NCBI GenBank assembly: GCA_963691705.1
Contig: OY829541.1
Coordinates: 15,990,564-16,054,563, forward strand
Origin: Viola odorata
Lineage: Eukaryota > Streptophyta > Magnoliopsida > Malpighiales > Violaceae
DNA: 64,000 nt
Direction of reading: 5' to 3'
Position numbers and translations under genes: made by a program. This document shows, piece by piece, positions 32,803 through 44,102 of the stretch; the stretch's first letter is position 1; each line of letters opens with the position of its first letter. Under the pieces are notes generated by a model. It ran no database searches and was not told where the DNA came from. It saw only the letters and a program-made list of their open reading frames with translations.

Positions 32803-33741
32803 TGGCCTCCTCAACTATCGAGGGCTGGAAACCTTCATAAAAGGGTTTCAGTCTCTGGCCACTGACCTTGAAGATGATTCCTGTGACGGGGTTCTGAATC
32901 TCAACTGCCCCATGGTTATAGACTGTCGTGACCACGAAAGGTCCTGACCATTTAGATTTTAGCTTTCCGGCAAAAAGTCGCAGGCGTGAATTGTTAAGAG
33001 TTGCTGTTAGACTGAGAATGTTTTGGGACGAAGGTGTCGGTCATGATAAGCTTTTGTCTTGCCCTTATAGAGCATGGCATTCTAATAGGCATCGTCCCTC
33101 AATTCCTCTAGCTCTTGGATTTGCAAATGCCTGTGTTGATTAGCGAGGCCTAGATCTGTATTCACTTTCCTGATGGCCCAAAAAGCCTTATGCTCTATCT
33201 CCACTGGAAGATGGCATGGCTTGCCATAGACAAGTCTGTAGGGAGTCATTCCGATTGGGGTCTTGAATGTTGTACGATAGGCCCAGAGAGTATCATCCAA
33301 TTTCAAACTCCAATCTTTCCGGGACTGGTTAACGGTCTTCTCAAGGATGGATTTGATCTCACGGTTCGAGACCTCGGCTTAGCCATTAGTCTGAGGGTGA
33401 TAAGCGGTGGATGTTCTATGGTGGACTCCATACTTTGCCAAAAGCGAGGTCACGACACGGTTGTAGAAGTGGGTACCCCTATCGCTGATGAGCGCCCTAG
33501 GTGTACCGAACCGGTTAAAGATATTGGTGCGGAGAAAATTCACGAGCACCTTGGAATCGTCCGTCCGAGTAGCCTTGGCCTCGACCCATTTGGAAACATA
33601 ATCGACGGCCAGAAGGATGTAGGTGTTACCAAAGGAATTGGGAAAAGGGCCCATAAAATCTATACCCCAGATGTCAAAGATCTCGCAAGCAATAATGTTT
33701 ATCAAGGGCATCTGATTCCTGGCCCCGATATTTCCAGTGGC
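32803..33741 (-). pseudogene. E integrase core and C-terminus
   Basis: Catalytic core: Asp in [10 protein letters not shown], Asp in [11 protein letters not shown] and Glu in [12 protein letters not shown] just after a TAA (near 33376, within QTNG-stop-AEV). It continues [35 protein letters not shown] and [14 protein letters not shown], then the tail ([31 protein letters not shown]) at 33000-32803 after further stops near 33075 and 33030. The frame is otherwise kept. In a live element it would insert the cDNA at 5-bp staggered targets. Confidence 0.82.
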
Positions 33742-34452
33742 CTAACATCGGGGGCACGAAGCGCAAAACATGTAACTATCCTTAAAAATGGTGGGCCAGT
33801 ACAGACCAGCTTCCAGGACCTTTAGGGCAGTTTTCTTGGCCGCGAAATGACCTCCCTCCGAATGGCAGAATTTAAGGATCGAGGGCACCTCGTCCATGGT
33901 TACACATCTACGAATTATTTGATCCGAACAGTGCTTCCACAGGTAGGGGTTATCCCAAATGTAATATTTTGCTTGCCTTCTGATCTTATTGCATTCAGAC
34001 GGAGCGACATCAGCTGGGTAAGTGCCACTAGCATAGAAGTTTGCAATGTCGGAAAACCATGGGGAATAAACAGCTTGGGCTAGACATAATTTCTCGTCTG
34101 GAAAAGTATCCCGGATTGGCTCAAGCGAATTATCTTCTTGGGCTGGAAGTCTACTCAAGTGGTCTGCCACAAGGTTTTCTCTTCCTGCCTTATCTTTGAT
34201 AGCGATATCAAATTCTTGTAGGAGCAGGATCCAACGAATAAGCCAAGGTTTGGCATCGGCTTTGGTTAACAAACACCGAAGGGCACAATGGTCTGAGTAG
34301 ACGAGGACATGAGTGCCTAGCAGATATTGCCTGAACTTGTCTAGGGCATACACTACGGCCAGGAGTTCTTTCTCTGTGGTAGTGTAGTTCTGCTGGGACG
34401 GGTCTAGTAGCTTGGAAGCATAATAGATGACATGGGTCTCTTTATCTTTCTT
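33742..34452 (-). pseudogene. E RNase H and integrase zinc finger
   Basis: RNase H: YTTTEKELLAVVYALDKF (Glu), LVYSDHCALRCLL (Asp) and [14 protein letters not shown] (last Asp); the first Asp is in MCDASNQALGAVLG at the end of the previous segment. Then the integrase HHCC finger: HSEGGHFAAKKTALKV and CASCPRC. It begins after TAG 34453-34455 and ends at TAG 33742-33744, both at codons that are Gln in F. No frameshift. Confidence 0.82.
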
Positions 34453-35427
34453 CTAACCCAAAACGGCGCCAAGGGCCTGATTACTGGCATCACACATGAC
34501 CTCGAAAGGTAGTGTCCAATCGGGGGCACGAATAATCGGGGCCGAGATAAGTTTGTTCTTGAGAAGTTCAAAAGCGGTTTTGCAGGCCTCGCTGAAATCA
34601 AAGGACACGTTATTCTGGAGCAAGTGACACATTGGTTGGGCAATCTTGGAAAAATCTTTAATGAACCGCCGGTAGAAACTAGCGTGGCCTAGAAAAGATC
34701 GCACATCGCGGACACAGGAGGGGTAGAGCAGGGATTCTATTACTTCTATCTTGGCTTTGTCAACCTCAATTCCCTTGGCCGAGATAACATAACCAAGCAC
34801 TAGGGCTCGATCTACCATGAAGTGACATTTTTCAAAATTCAGGACAAGATTCGTCTCTATGCAGCGCTCTAGGTACCTCTTCAGATTGTTCATGCATTCC
34901 TCAAAAGAATTCCCATAGACGGTGAAGTCATCCATGAAGACCTCGATTCCATCCTCAACTAGTTCAGAGAAAATGTTGACCATACAACGTTGGAAAGTGG
35001 CAAGGGCGTTACACAGACCGAAAGGCATGCGTCTATACGCGAAGGTCTCGAAAGGGCAGGTAAATGTGGTCTTTTCCTGGTCTTCAGGAGCAACTGGGAT
35101 CTGATGGAATCCAGAGTAACCGTCTAGACAGCAATAGTGGGTTTTACCGGCGAGGCGTTCTAGCATCTGATCGATGAAGGGCAGGGGAAAGTGATCTTTT
35201 CTGGTAGCGGAGTTCAATCGGCAGTAGTCAATACACACTCTCCACCCATTCTGGATCCAGGTAGGAATGGATTCGCCATCTTGACCGATGGTGATGGTTA
35301 TGCCTGTTTTCTTGGGCACGACCTGGATGGGGCTGACCCAAGGGCTATCTGAGATGGGGTAGATAACTCCCGCATCTAGCAGCTTGAGAATCTCTTTCTT
35401 TACCACTTCCATCATAGGCGGGTTAAG
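34453..35427 (-). pseudogene. E reverse transcriptase
   Basis: Open 35415-34453. Motifs: EVVKKEILKLLDAGVIYPI, WVSPIQVVPKK, VCIDYCRLNSATRKDHFPLP, CLDGYSGFHQI (first catalytic Asp), MPFGLCNALATFQ, VFMDDFTVYG (FMDD box) and LGHASFYRRFIKDFSKIAQP, then the start of RNase H. It contains all seven RT blocks. A TGA at 35428-35430 separates it from protease, at a codon that appears to have been CGA. Confidence 0.88.
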
Positions 35428-36427
35428 TCACCGCTGGGGCTGACGAATGGTCTTGCTCGCGTCTTCTAGGTGGATGTGATGAGTGCATAATGCTGGGGAC
35501 AAGCCCTTAACGTCCCCAATGGTCCATCCTATGGCTTGTCTAAAGTTCCTCAACAAGGAAACTAGCTCGGACTCCTCAGGGTCTTTGAGCTTGTTGGAGA
35601 TAATGACAGGCAGAGAGTTATCGGGGCCTAGATAAGCATATTTCAAATGGGTAGGCAATTGCTTCAGATCAAGGGCTGGAGCCTGATCAATAGAGGGAAA
35701 TAACTTAACATGGCCTGGATATTCGGGAGACTGCTCTGGAGACTCATGCTGAGCAACAACGCATTCTTCTAGGGCAGCGACGACAGAGTGTACTTCAGGT
35801 GGAATATGAAGCGTCGAGGCCACGACATCTAGAAGAGCGGGTGTCAGACTCCTGTCAAGGGCAAATTGTAAGGGGTCAGTAGAATATATATCATCAATCT
35901 CCCCTATAATGGGGTCTACAATATCAACATAATTCACACTAGAAAATTCAGAGGGGTATCGCATGGCTTCTAGCATATTGAATTTGATGATCTCTCCATC
36001 AAATTCGAGGGAGATGGTGGCATCATGAACATCAATCTTTGCTCGGGATGTGGCCAGAAATGGGCGGCCTAGAAGAACATCTGTAGATTTGGTAGAGTCT
36101 TCGTTCTCCATTGCAATCACATAGAAATCTGCAGGGAATAAGAATTCTCCCACTTGGACTAAGACATCCTTGATTATCCCCTCGGGGTAGATGATAGAGC
36201 GGTCAGCAAGCTGGATGGCGAGGTCTGTGGGCACGAGAGGCTCGAGGCCTAGACTGTGGTAAATTATCAAGGGTATGACATTAATTCCTACTCCTAGGTC
36301 ACACATGGCCTTGCCAATATCGACTGTTCCAATTCGACAAGGGATAATGAACATGCCTTGGTCTTTGCATTTCGGAGGGATTCGACGCTGGATATGGGCA
36401 GAAGCGTTGGCCCATACGCTGCTTTTG
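35428..36427 (-). pseudogene. E aspartic protease and linker
   Basis: Open from 36354 in a frame shifted from gag by a 2-nt deletion near 36435 (compare F, which still reads through). GTVDIGKAMCDLGVGINVIP contains the active-site Asp (CDLG, where many families have DTG/DSG), followed by STDVLLGRPFLATSRAKID, the flap and second conserved block. The linker to RT includes LSPALCTHHIHLEDASKT. It would cleave the gag-pol polyprotein. Confidence 0.8.
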
Positions 36428-38329
36428 TTAACTTCGGTGAACTTTTTTGTTCGTGCATAGTTGCTTCAAGAATTTAGCATAGCGAGGGACATTCTTCACG
36501 GCCTGGAGAAGTGGGATGTTTACAACCACTTTACTGAACATTTCAAAGATATCGCGATCCTCCTTATCTTTCTTGGCCTTGACCAATCTGTGAGGGAACG
36601 GGGGTTCGAGAATCTTATGAATGTACTCTTGAGTAAATTCTGGTGGGTTGGGGTCATTCCGTGGTGAACCTCTGGGGGAGCGGATTCTGTCCTCTTTGAC
36701 TTCCACGAATCTAGGGACTTTGGGGAGCTTTGTTCTAGGTTTAGGCCGGATTTCGGCCTCTGGAGAATTTTCAATATCTTGGACTGGAAGCTCAGGTGGG
36801 TTCAAGGTCGTTCCACTACGCAAAGTTACTGTGCAGACATTGTGCTTTGGATTTGTTTCGGTCTGGGGTGGCAGTCTGCCATGGTTTGTTAATTCTTGCA
36901 TTTTGGCAGTCATGGCACTCATTTGCCTCTTAAGTTCATCTATTTCTTTCTGCTGCTCGGGATTCTTAGGCATTTCAGCAGTCGGGGGCTGGATAAAAGT
37001 CTAGTCTGGAGGATGGACAAAGGTCTGATCCTGAGGAGGTTGGCGTTGATACTGGTTTTGATGGAATGTGGGTCGGGGTCTAAAATTTGGCATGTTAGGA
37101 GGGGGGTTTCCATAGAGGTTCTGGTGTGGTTGATGGCTAGGCCCCGAAAGCTGAGTGTTTGGGACCCATCCTGGGTTTGGTTGTTTCCAGCCTTGGTTGT
37201 AAGTCTGAGCGTAAGAGACTGGAATAAATTGGCCAGCAGCATTCACTTGTATTTCCTCCGGAATATGGGGGCATGCATCAGTGGGGTGATCCACGAAATT
37301 GCATATCTGGCAGGCCTTGACAGGTGCGGGTTGTCCGGTTATGAAATTCTGGAATATTCATGTAAGGGATGATATCTGGTTCTGAAGGGCTGCTACTTGG
37401 ACATCCTGGCCTGGATTGTTGGCAAGGTCGTCTGAGGCATTCTTGGCCATGAGCTCTATTGTTACTCGAGCGGCTCTTGGAGTTAGAGCAGTCAGGGATC
37501 CATTGGCAGCTGCGTTAAGTAACGCCTTATCATGAGCTTTGAGGCCTTTATAAAAATATTGAACAAGAGCGTGCTCGGTAAGGTTGTGAGCTGGACAGCT
37601 AGATTGCATCTTCTGGAACCTCTCATAGTACTGGGCTAGAGTCTCCTCTTTCTTCTGAACAATGGAGACGCGTTGCTTACGCATGGTGTTGGAGATCGAA
37701 GTTGGGTAGTACTTCTCAGTGAAGATTTTTGACATGTCTGCCCAAGAACGAATAGATCTTGCGGGAAGGTCGTAATACCAGTCGAGGGCATCATCTTTGA
37801 GAGACCACTAGAATGCGCGGAGCTTGGCTTGCTCAATACTGACGTTGGCGGGTTTCATAGCCTTGCAAATAGAGTGGACCTGTTGAAGATGGCGAAGAGC
37901 ATTTTCCTTGGCTACCCCTCGAAAAGTAGGCAGATGATGAAGTACGACTGACTTCAGAGTCCAGTCATGAGGGACGTTGGGCCAGTCAATGCAGCTACTT
38001 GCCATATTCGCGGTTTGTTGGTCTGGGGGTGGTGGTTGATATTCGCGGTTCTCACGGTTGTTACGGTGGTCATTGTTGGCTAGGTCATCCATTGCTGGAA
38101 AATTAAAATGGTCTGGTATGGGGTTTTTGGGGTTACAATGGAGAAAGGTCAGGTCTACAAAAAGCTGGTGTTCCACGTCAGCCAGATTAGAAGGGGATCC
38201 GTCGAGGGCAGGATGTGGGATTACTCTACGATGAGCAGATGTTCCTTGAGCTTGCCTACGAAGTCCTCTTTCTGTTCTGGTCAACTCGAGATCTAGAGGG
38301 AGTAGATCGGGGGCAGATCTCCTGGTCAT
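36428..38329 (-). pseudogene. E gag polyprotein
   Basis: ATG 38329 (MTRRSAPDLLPLDLEL). Capsid-type region: VPHDWTLKSVVLHHLPTFRG, DDALDWYYDLPARSI, KKEETLAQYYERFQKM and LVQYFYKGLKAHDKALLNAA. CCHC zinc knuckle CQICNFVDHPTDAC (about 37320-37280), then a Gln/Pro/Asn-rich region and FTQEYIHKILEPPFPHRL toward protease. In-frame stops: TAG at 37808-37810 (shared with F) and TGA at 37358-37360. The frame is kept from 38329 to 36435, where a 2-nt deletion shifts it. Confidence 0.85.
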
Positions 38330-38360
38330 CCAAGAAAAACAAAAACAAAATTAGTACCGT

Positions 38361-38382
38361 TCAATCCCCGGCAACGGCGCTA
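38361..38382 (-). other. E primer-binding site (tRNA-Asp type)
   Basis: On the element strand AGCGCCGTTGCCGGGGATTG follows the 5' LTR by a few bases. It is complementary to the 3' end of plant tRNA-Asp, the usual Athila primer, with one change (TAG for TGG at the start). Confidence 0.8.
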
Positions 38383-38387
38383 AAATT

Positions 38388-39981
38388 TGATCGTCACTTA
38401 AATATACTAATATTTTCCTGGTGCCTAGATGCACAAATTAATGTATACAGAGCAAGACAGGGTCGAACCGCAAAGATTGAAGGAATAAATTGCTAGTGAA
38501 TATGTATGACAAGGCAATACGCAACAGATCTAACCGAAGTAACAGTACTGGGGGGTTTTATGTTGATTAATAAATTAATCAACGCAGAGTATGGGAGCTA
38601 ACAAAATAGAATTGTAAAGTAATTATCTAGGGCACGAAAGTAAAATGTAATCCAGGGCAAGAGATGTAAACAGATCAAATGCAGGAAAAGTAAGGAAAAA
38701 GATATTAATCAAATAGGACGAGATCTTAGCGAAAGGTGTTCCCTTGGGTTGCATTTTAGGTCGGATAGTCATCGGTACAAAAGTATTCTAGACTCAAGTA
38801 CAAATCTGCTATAAGGACCGCGTTTCCACACCGCATCCCCTGCTTACCTTCTTAGATAAAAGTCACCCCCCGTTTCCACATATGAGGTGACCTTGAGGTT
38901 CAGCCATCCTCTCAGCTACCTCTCTTGTCATCAAAAGGCAGCCTTGACACTTCGACCTGTCATGGGTACGAAGTAGGGAAGCTAAATTCAGAACGCCCAT
39001 GAAGGGGAGGTAAGACAGATCTAGGGCGCGACAACTCGACTTGTCAGACCCGTATCACATACCCTAGATAACTGTTTACCCCTAGGTTAGGCCTCTCGCG
39101 CTGCCTCCCCTAGGTGTCTGCTAAAACTCCATGGCTTCGCGTCAGGTATAACCCTAGAATATGACGTTACTCATGCAGAAATACTAAAAGATGAAGAAGC
39201 TCTTAACATTTCTAGACAAGCATGGAATTAAATCGGCAAAGAATTATGTGCAACAAGAGAATATATTAAGCATGCATTAGACCTCTTAGCCGAACCCTAC
39301 AACCCTTGAAATACCCTTCACTAAGAAGGGGGTATTTAGGTACTCATACTATAATGTAAACAATAGGTATATAGAATCATGCAACAACAAAGAAAGTAAA
39401 AAATGAGTAGAGGAAACCGGTAGATTAATTAATAATCGAAGAGGAAAGTTGCTACAAAAGTTGTTCTTGATGATAATAGGAGAAGATTCCCAGAAAATAA
39501 GTGCTGAAATTAATGTAAGAAAATATCCTTGGACAGTCGTCCTTACAAAAACCCTAAAACTATGCTTATATAGCCTAATACTAGCTAGGAGACCAAAACA
39601 ACTAAGGGCAATGAGGGCGTGACAGCACATGTCCTTGCAAAAGGAATATTCTGGGATTCCTGACATGCCTGATGCCTTCTGGAAGCGTCTGGGATTCTGT
39701 GTGGATCTTTAAAGATGCTTTTCTTTAGTGGAAGATGCAGAACTGTCGAGGCCTTGAGACGGCGCACTGGTCTGGTTCGCGTCGAGGTCTTGACGATGTT
39801 GTTTCTTCTAGGCCTGGAAACTGGAATTCCTCAGAATTGCTCTAAAATCATTTCTTTTTTATCTTTTCCCTCTTTTGATGCTGATCTGCAAATAAGATTG
39901 GAATTAGGGTCAAATAGCAACATCAAGTCCCCGAAAGGGCTAGAAAAGAGGGTAAAACTGAAGCTATGAAACGTGCTATCA
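38388..39981 (-). repeat. 5' LTR of Athila E
   Basis: 1594 bp, colinear with 28291-29883. Right end CGTGCTATCA followed by target duplication ATGAC (39982-39986). The PBS lies directly left of it. Confidence 0.92.
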
Positions 39982-41029
39982 ATGACATTCTCATAAGCAT
40001 CATCCCTCAGCTCTTCGAGCTCCTGAATTTGCAAACGCTTGTTTTGGCCAGTGGGCCCTAAATCTGTATTCACTTTCCTGATGGCCCAAAAAACCTTGTG
40101 CTCTATCTCCACTGGGACATGGCACAACTTGCCATATACAAGTCTGTAGGGCGTTATACCAATCGGGGTCTTGAAGGTGGTACGATAAGCCCAGAGTGCA
40201 TCGTCCAACTTCAGATTCCAATCCTTTCGGGACTGGTTCACTGTTTTCTCAAGAATGGACTTAATCTCACGGTTTAACACTTCAGTTTGGCCATTTGTCT
40301 GCGGATGATAGGCTGTAGATATCCTATGATGGACGCCATACTTGGCCAAAAGCGAGGCCATGATGCTGTTGCAGAAGTGAGTACGCCTATCGCTGATGAG
40401 AGCTCTGGGCGTACCAAACCGATTGAAAATATTGGTGTGTGAAAGTTTACTACCACCTTGGAGTCGTCAGTCTGAGTTGCCTTGGCCTCGACCCATTTGG
40501 AAACATAGTCGACTGCGAGGAGGATGTAGATATTACCAAAGTAATTGGGGAACGGGCCCATGAAATCTATGCCCCAGATATCGAAGATCTCACATGGGAT
40601 AATATTCGTTAAAGGCATCTGATTCATGGCCTCGATATTTCCAGTGGCTTGGCATCGGGGGCATGAAGCGCAGTACATGTAGTTGTCCTTGAAAATGGTG
40701 GGCCAGTAGAGACCTGCTTCTTGCACTTTGAGGGTAGTTTTCTTGGTCGCGAAGTGTCCTCCTTGAGAATGGAAAAATTGGAGGATTGAGGGCACTTCAT
40801 CCATAGTTACACAACGGCAAATTATCTGGTCCGAGCAATGCGTCCAAAGATAAGGGCTATTCCAAATATAGTATTTGGATTGTCGTCTAATTTTGTTGCA
40901 TTCAGATGGGGAAGCATTAGCGGGGAAGGTCCCAGTAGCACAAAAATTCGCGATATCTGTAAACCATGGGGAATAAACAGCCTGGACTAGACACAAATGT
41001 TCATCTGGAAAGGTATCTCGGATAGGCAC
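39982..41029 (-). pseudogene. F integrase, N-terminal and core parts
   Basis: HHCC finger ([25 protein letters not shown]), core Asp in [10 protein letters not shown], then a frameshift near 40440 (VVNF) that destroys the second Asp region. The frame resumes at about 40361 with [20 protein letters not shown], Glu in [16 protein letters not shown] and [17 protein letters not shown]. At 39986 the reading frame runs straight into E's LTR for about 50 codons, a chimera created by the insertion. The missing C-terminus lies at 28285-27985. Confidence 0.82.
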
Positions 41030-41483
41030 GAGTGAGTCTGCTGTGATGATCTGCCACCAAATTTCTAGGCTGGAAGTCTGCTGAGATGATCTGCCACCAA
41101 ATTTTCTCTTCCTGCCTTATCCTTGATCGAGATGTTAAATTCCTGTAGCAACAATATCCACCGAATAAGCCTAGGTTTGGCATCTGCCTTTGTTAACAAG
41201 CATCTAAGGGTAGAGTGATCCGAGTAGACGAGGACATGAGTGCCCAAAAGGTATTGCCTGAACTTGTCTAGGGTATAAACCACGACCAAGAGTTCTTTTT
41301 CTGTGGTTGTATAGTTCTGCTGGGCTGCATCTAATAACTTGGAAGCATAATAGATGATGTAGGTTTCTTTGTCTTTCTTCTGGCCCAGAACGGCGCCTAG
41401 GGCTTGATTGCTGGCATCACACATGACCTCGAAAGGTAATGTGCAATCGGGGGCATGAATGATCGGTGCTGAGATAAGCTTGT
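41030..41483 (-). pseudogene. F RNase H
   Basis: MCDASNQALGAVLGQKKDKE (Asp), YTTTEKELLVVVYTLDKF (Glu), LVYSDHSTLRCLL (Asp) and [12 protein letters not shown] to 41065. Next to it is a local tandem duplication: a segment of about 30 bp with GATGATCTGCCACCAAATTT occurs at 41044-41065 and again at about 41081-41102, which breaks the frame. 41479-41483 is the left CTTGT target duplication of element B. Confidence 0.8.
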
Positions 41484-41975
41484 TGTTAAGATTTTAGCTC
41501 TTATGCGATCGGGGGGTTGACTTCCCTTGGTCGGAGTTGCTGCAGTTGCCGTCGAACTCACCTGCAAGGCGCCCGAGGGGGGGCTCCGGCGTAGACACTC
41601 CGATGCTTAAGTCAGTAAGTGTTTTAAAAATAGCAGCGGTTCTAGTAAGTGAATTCTGGCTTACTTGATGATTTTCATTATGGGGTATTTGTAGGCCACC
41701 GGAGGCGATAGCTGGGCATGAGGGCGATATCCAGGTGAGACGTCGCTCCTGATGACGTCACAGGCGATACCTTAACCCGACGTCATCAGCGATACCTGAG
41801 GTAACATCAAGGTTGATGTCTCCGATGAGGGTACCGGGGGCGATACCTACGATCATGTTGGGGGCGATAGCTCTATAGGTCCCTAGGATGGGATGATGTC
41901 GTGCGTTAAGAGATGCGTGAGACCTCGCCCCCTCCCCCCCGCTGAAGTCGACCATCCCAGTAAACTCTTCAAGGT
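41484..41975 (-). repeat. 3' LTR of Tat B, lacking its U3 start
   Basis: Colinear with 50039-50569 from TGTTAAGATTTTAGCTC to CTCTTCAAGGT, then diverges into antisense-ORF sequence instead of the last ~90 bp (GGTAGCGATAG...GGTTATCA) seen in the 5' LTR. The insertion-side end and target duplication are intact. Contains TGACGTCA at 41753-41760. Confidence 0.85.
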
Positions 41976-43071
41976 ATACCGACATTCCTTCAGGTATACC
42001 GTCGCTGCCGCTCCTGCCCAACCGTCTTCTTCTGAGGTTCCTAAGGTCCTTGCGAAAGGAAAAAAGAAGAAAAGAACGAGAAGCGTTGCCGCTCTTACTC
42101 CTTCTCCGGACGCGGTAGGTTCTTCGGAAGCACCTCCTCTCAAGACTGCCGCTGTGAGTGTGCTTCCTTGTTACGATATGCTGTTTATCAGTGTTTATTT
42201 CCATTTCTCTTATTTGTGTTTCGTACTGGGTTCTTAGCAGGAGACCGTTACTGGTTCTACCTCCGCCTCTCCCACAGGCGAAATGGGCATGAGTCATGTG
42301 CTGGGCGGTTCCAGGAAGAGATCTCTGTCGAAGGGTGAGGGTGGGAGCTTATCTGCGGCGGAAGTCGGGTCGGACAGGACCTTTGTTTCTATGGATGCTC
42401 CCTAGACTCACCCTTCTGGATTTTTGGGGAACATGAGTACGGCTGAGACTTTCGGGGCTTCACCCAATTCCTTCGGTGGGCTCGTCCATACATATGGTCC
42501 TAACTCGGGCTATCAAGAAGGTTTTTAGGACTTTACGGGCTATCACCCTCATGGTTCCTATGTCGTTCAAGAGGGTCCTTCTTCTCAAGTCCTTCCTCCT
42601 GTCCCTCTGGCCTTTGTCCCCTCAAGCGTTCCTTTATCGCAATGTTGCGGCTAGGGGGCCTCCACCTTTAACTATGCTGCGGACCTAAGTTCCTCTAGTG
42701 AGCCTGGTACTATGACTCACCAAGTGGGTTTATATGATTTTCACAATACGGGCTTAGCGGCTCTCGGGGGCGATGGTTCAGTTGAGGTTTCGGCTTTCTT
42801 GGCAGCCCAAATACTGTCAACCCCTGCTGAGCGGGAAGCTTTCCTCTCGCAGACAGATGATGATAAGGTGAACTCGCTGCGCACTGGAATCTTTTCCAAT
42901 TTTGTGAAATTTCAGTACTGGACAGAGCATGTTCAGAGGCAGAGGGTTGGAGATGGAGGAACCCTGAGCTTTGCCGCCTCTTTTGCAACCCTCGGGCTTT
43001 TTGTTTTTTGCCTCCGCGGCATTATTGTTTTGGTCTTTGGAACTTGTGACCTTTCTGAGGCACTTTTATGA
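41976..43071 (+). pseudogene. Element B antisense ORF, 3' exons
   Basis: Antisense to B's pol. Exon end at 42153 (donor GTGAGTG), an 87-bp intron 42154-42240 (acceptor TTCTTAGCAG), and a last exon from 42241, at the same place as the acceptors in A (16284) and C (63961). It reads MGMSHVLGGSRKRS, SPNSFGGLVHTYG, then TAG at 42526-42528 followed in frame by DFTGYHPHGSY, MTHQVGLYDFHNTGLAALGG and FSNFVKFQYWTEHVQRQ. It then breaks off where C has a coiled coil. Other stops are at about 42404 and near 42658. The 5' exons are lost with the LTR junction deletion. Confidence 0.65.
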
Positions 43072-43522
43072 ATTTAAGCAGTTTATATCTTTGCCACTGC
43101 CTTTTCCCTTTCTTTAGTTTTCACTTTCTGAAATTCCCAGGGTGTCGCTACCATCCTGGCGACATAATATGTTTATTGTTTCGAGCAGACTTGTAACGTT
43201 TCAGCAACATATATCGCTGAGCTTAGTATGGGGTTAGCTTTCCCGGCGGGCCTCATAGTATCGCCGTTTGTGCAGTAGTCAATCTTTCCATTACTCGGAA
43301 GGTTATCCTGCACATTCTCAATTGTAAACCATTAGTAGCATAACAGGTTACGAGAGATAGTGATTACCCGTAGGAGCTTTTCCGCTGCCGTCATAGGGCG
43401 TTTAGTCATGGAAGTCGCGTGAATCGCTTTTTCCGTTAGCTCTACTTCACTAGGGATTACGCATCTAGTTACTAGCTGGAATTTCGCAATTCTTTGCGCT
43501 TCCATTTTTCCACGATCGGCCT
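43072..43522. other. B spacer between antisense ORF and repeat array
   Basis: Corresponds to C 62245-62800 in inverse orientation (GGAGCTTTTCCGCTGCCGTC and ACCATTAGTAGCATAACAGG have counterparts). No coding frame supported. Confidence 0.5.
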
Positions 43523-43975
43523 GGAAAGTGCCCTCACTTAGTGAGCTGTTAGATCGGGACTGGCTATCACAAGGATAGGACTTTTCACTTTCAGGCGTTG
43601 TCCTCGCGTCTAGAATTATGCCCTTACTTGATGAACCGACTACGCTAGTCCGGTTACTAAGATAGGACTTTTCACTTCTAGAACGGAGTTACTATATCCT
43701 TGGGGCATGCCTTGTCTTGATGAGCCGTCTCCACGAGAACGGTCAGTACAAGAAAAGGACTTTTCACTCCCAGGGATTCCCGGGTTGTGCCCTCACTTAG
43801 TGAGCCATCTGATCAGGACCGGCATTCACAAGGATAGGACTTTTCACTCCCCGGGGGCGCTCGGGATCTTTCAATCCCAACGCTAGTTCAAGGCATCCTG
43901 GGTCGTGCCCTCACTTAGTGAGCCATCTGATCAGGACCGGCATTCACAAGGATAGGACTTTTCACTCCCAGGTGC
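43523..43975. repeat. Tat 3' UTR tandem repeats of element B
   Basis: About five units (minus) ending ATAGGACTTTTCACT, at about 43588, 43676, 43770, 43850 and 43968. Several contain TGATCAGGACCGGC and GCCCTCACTTAGTGAGC (CTCACT-AGTGAG inverted repeat). Same family as 13871-14375 and 61784-62240. Confidence 0.82.
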
Positions 43976-44102
43976 CCCCTTTTCTATCTGCACAAAAAGC
44001 AACCACAAACACCCAAGGAAGCTCTCTCAGGGAGCGTTAGCTAAGGTTAGGGTTGGCATCAGTCAAAGGTGCAGACAGTTCAAAGTCTAGGATAATATAA
44101 TT

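Larger units (their letters stand above)
28291..39981 (-). mobile_element. Athila-lineage LTR retrotransposon E, 11.7 kb
   Basis: Two nearly identical LTRs (28291-29883 and 38388-39981, about 1.59 kb) begin TGATAGCACG and end GTGACGATCA on the element strand. Flanking 5-mers are ATGAC at 28286-28290 and ATGAC at 39982-39986, a perfect target duplication. Next to the 5' LTR is a primer-binding site complementary to tRNA-Asp. Internal order: gag with zinc knuckle, protease, RT, RNase H, integrase, truncated extra ORF. In the first ~330 LTR bases I count about 11 differences between the two copies (~3 percent), so it is moderately young. Its genes are broken by several stops and a 2-nt frameshift. 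It sits in F's integrase gene. Confidence 0.93.

Noticed and set aside
33190..33825. 211-residue plus-strand frame
   Set aside because: Antisense shadow of E's integrase core, whose catalytic motifs are clear on the minus strand.
42712..43071. Independent host gene on the plus strand within B
   Set aside because: It is the conserved last exon of the Tat antisense ORF, also found in A and C.
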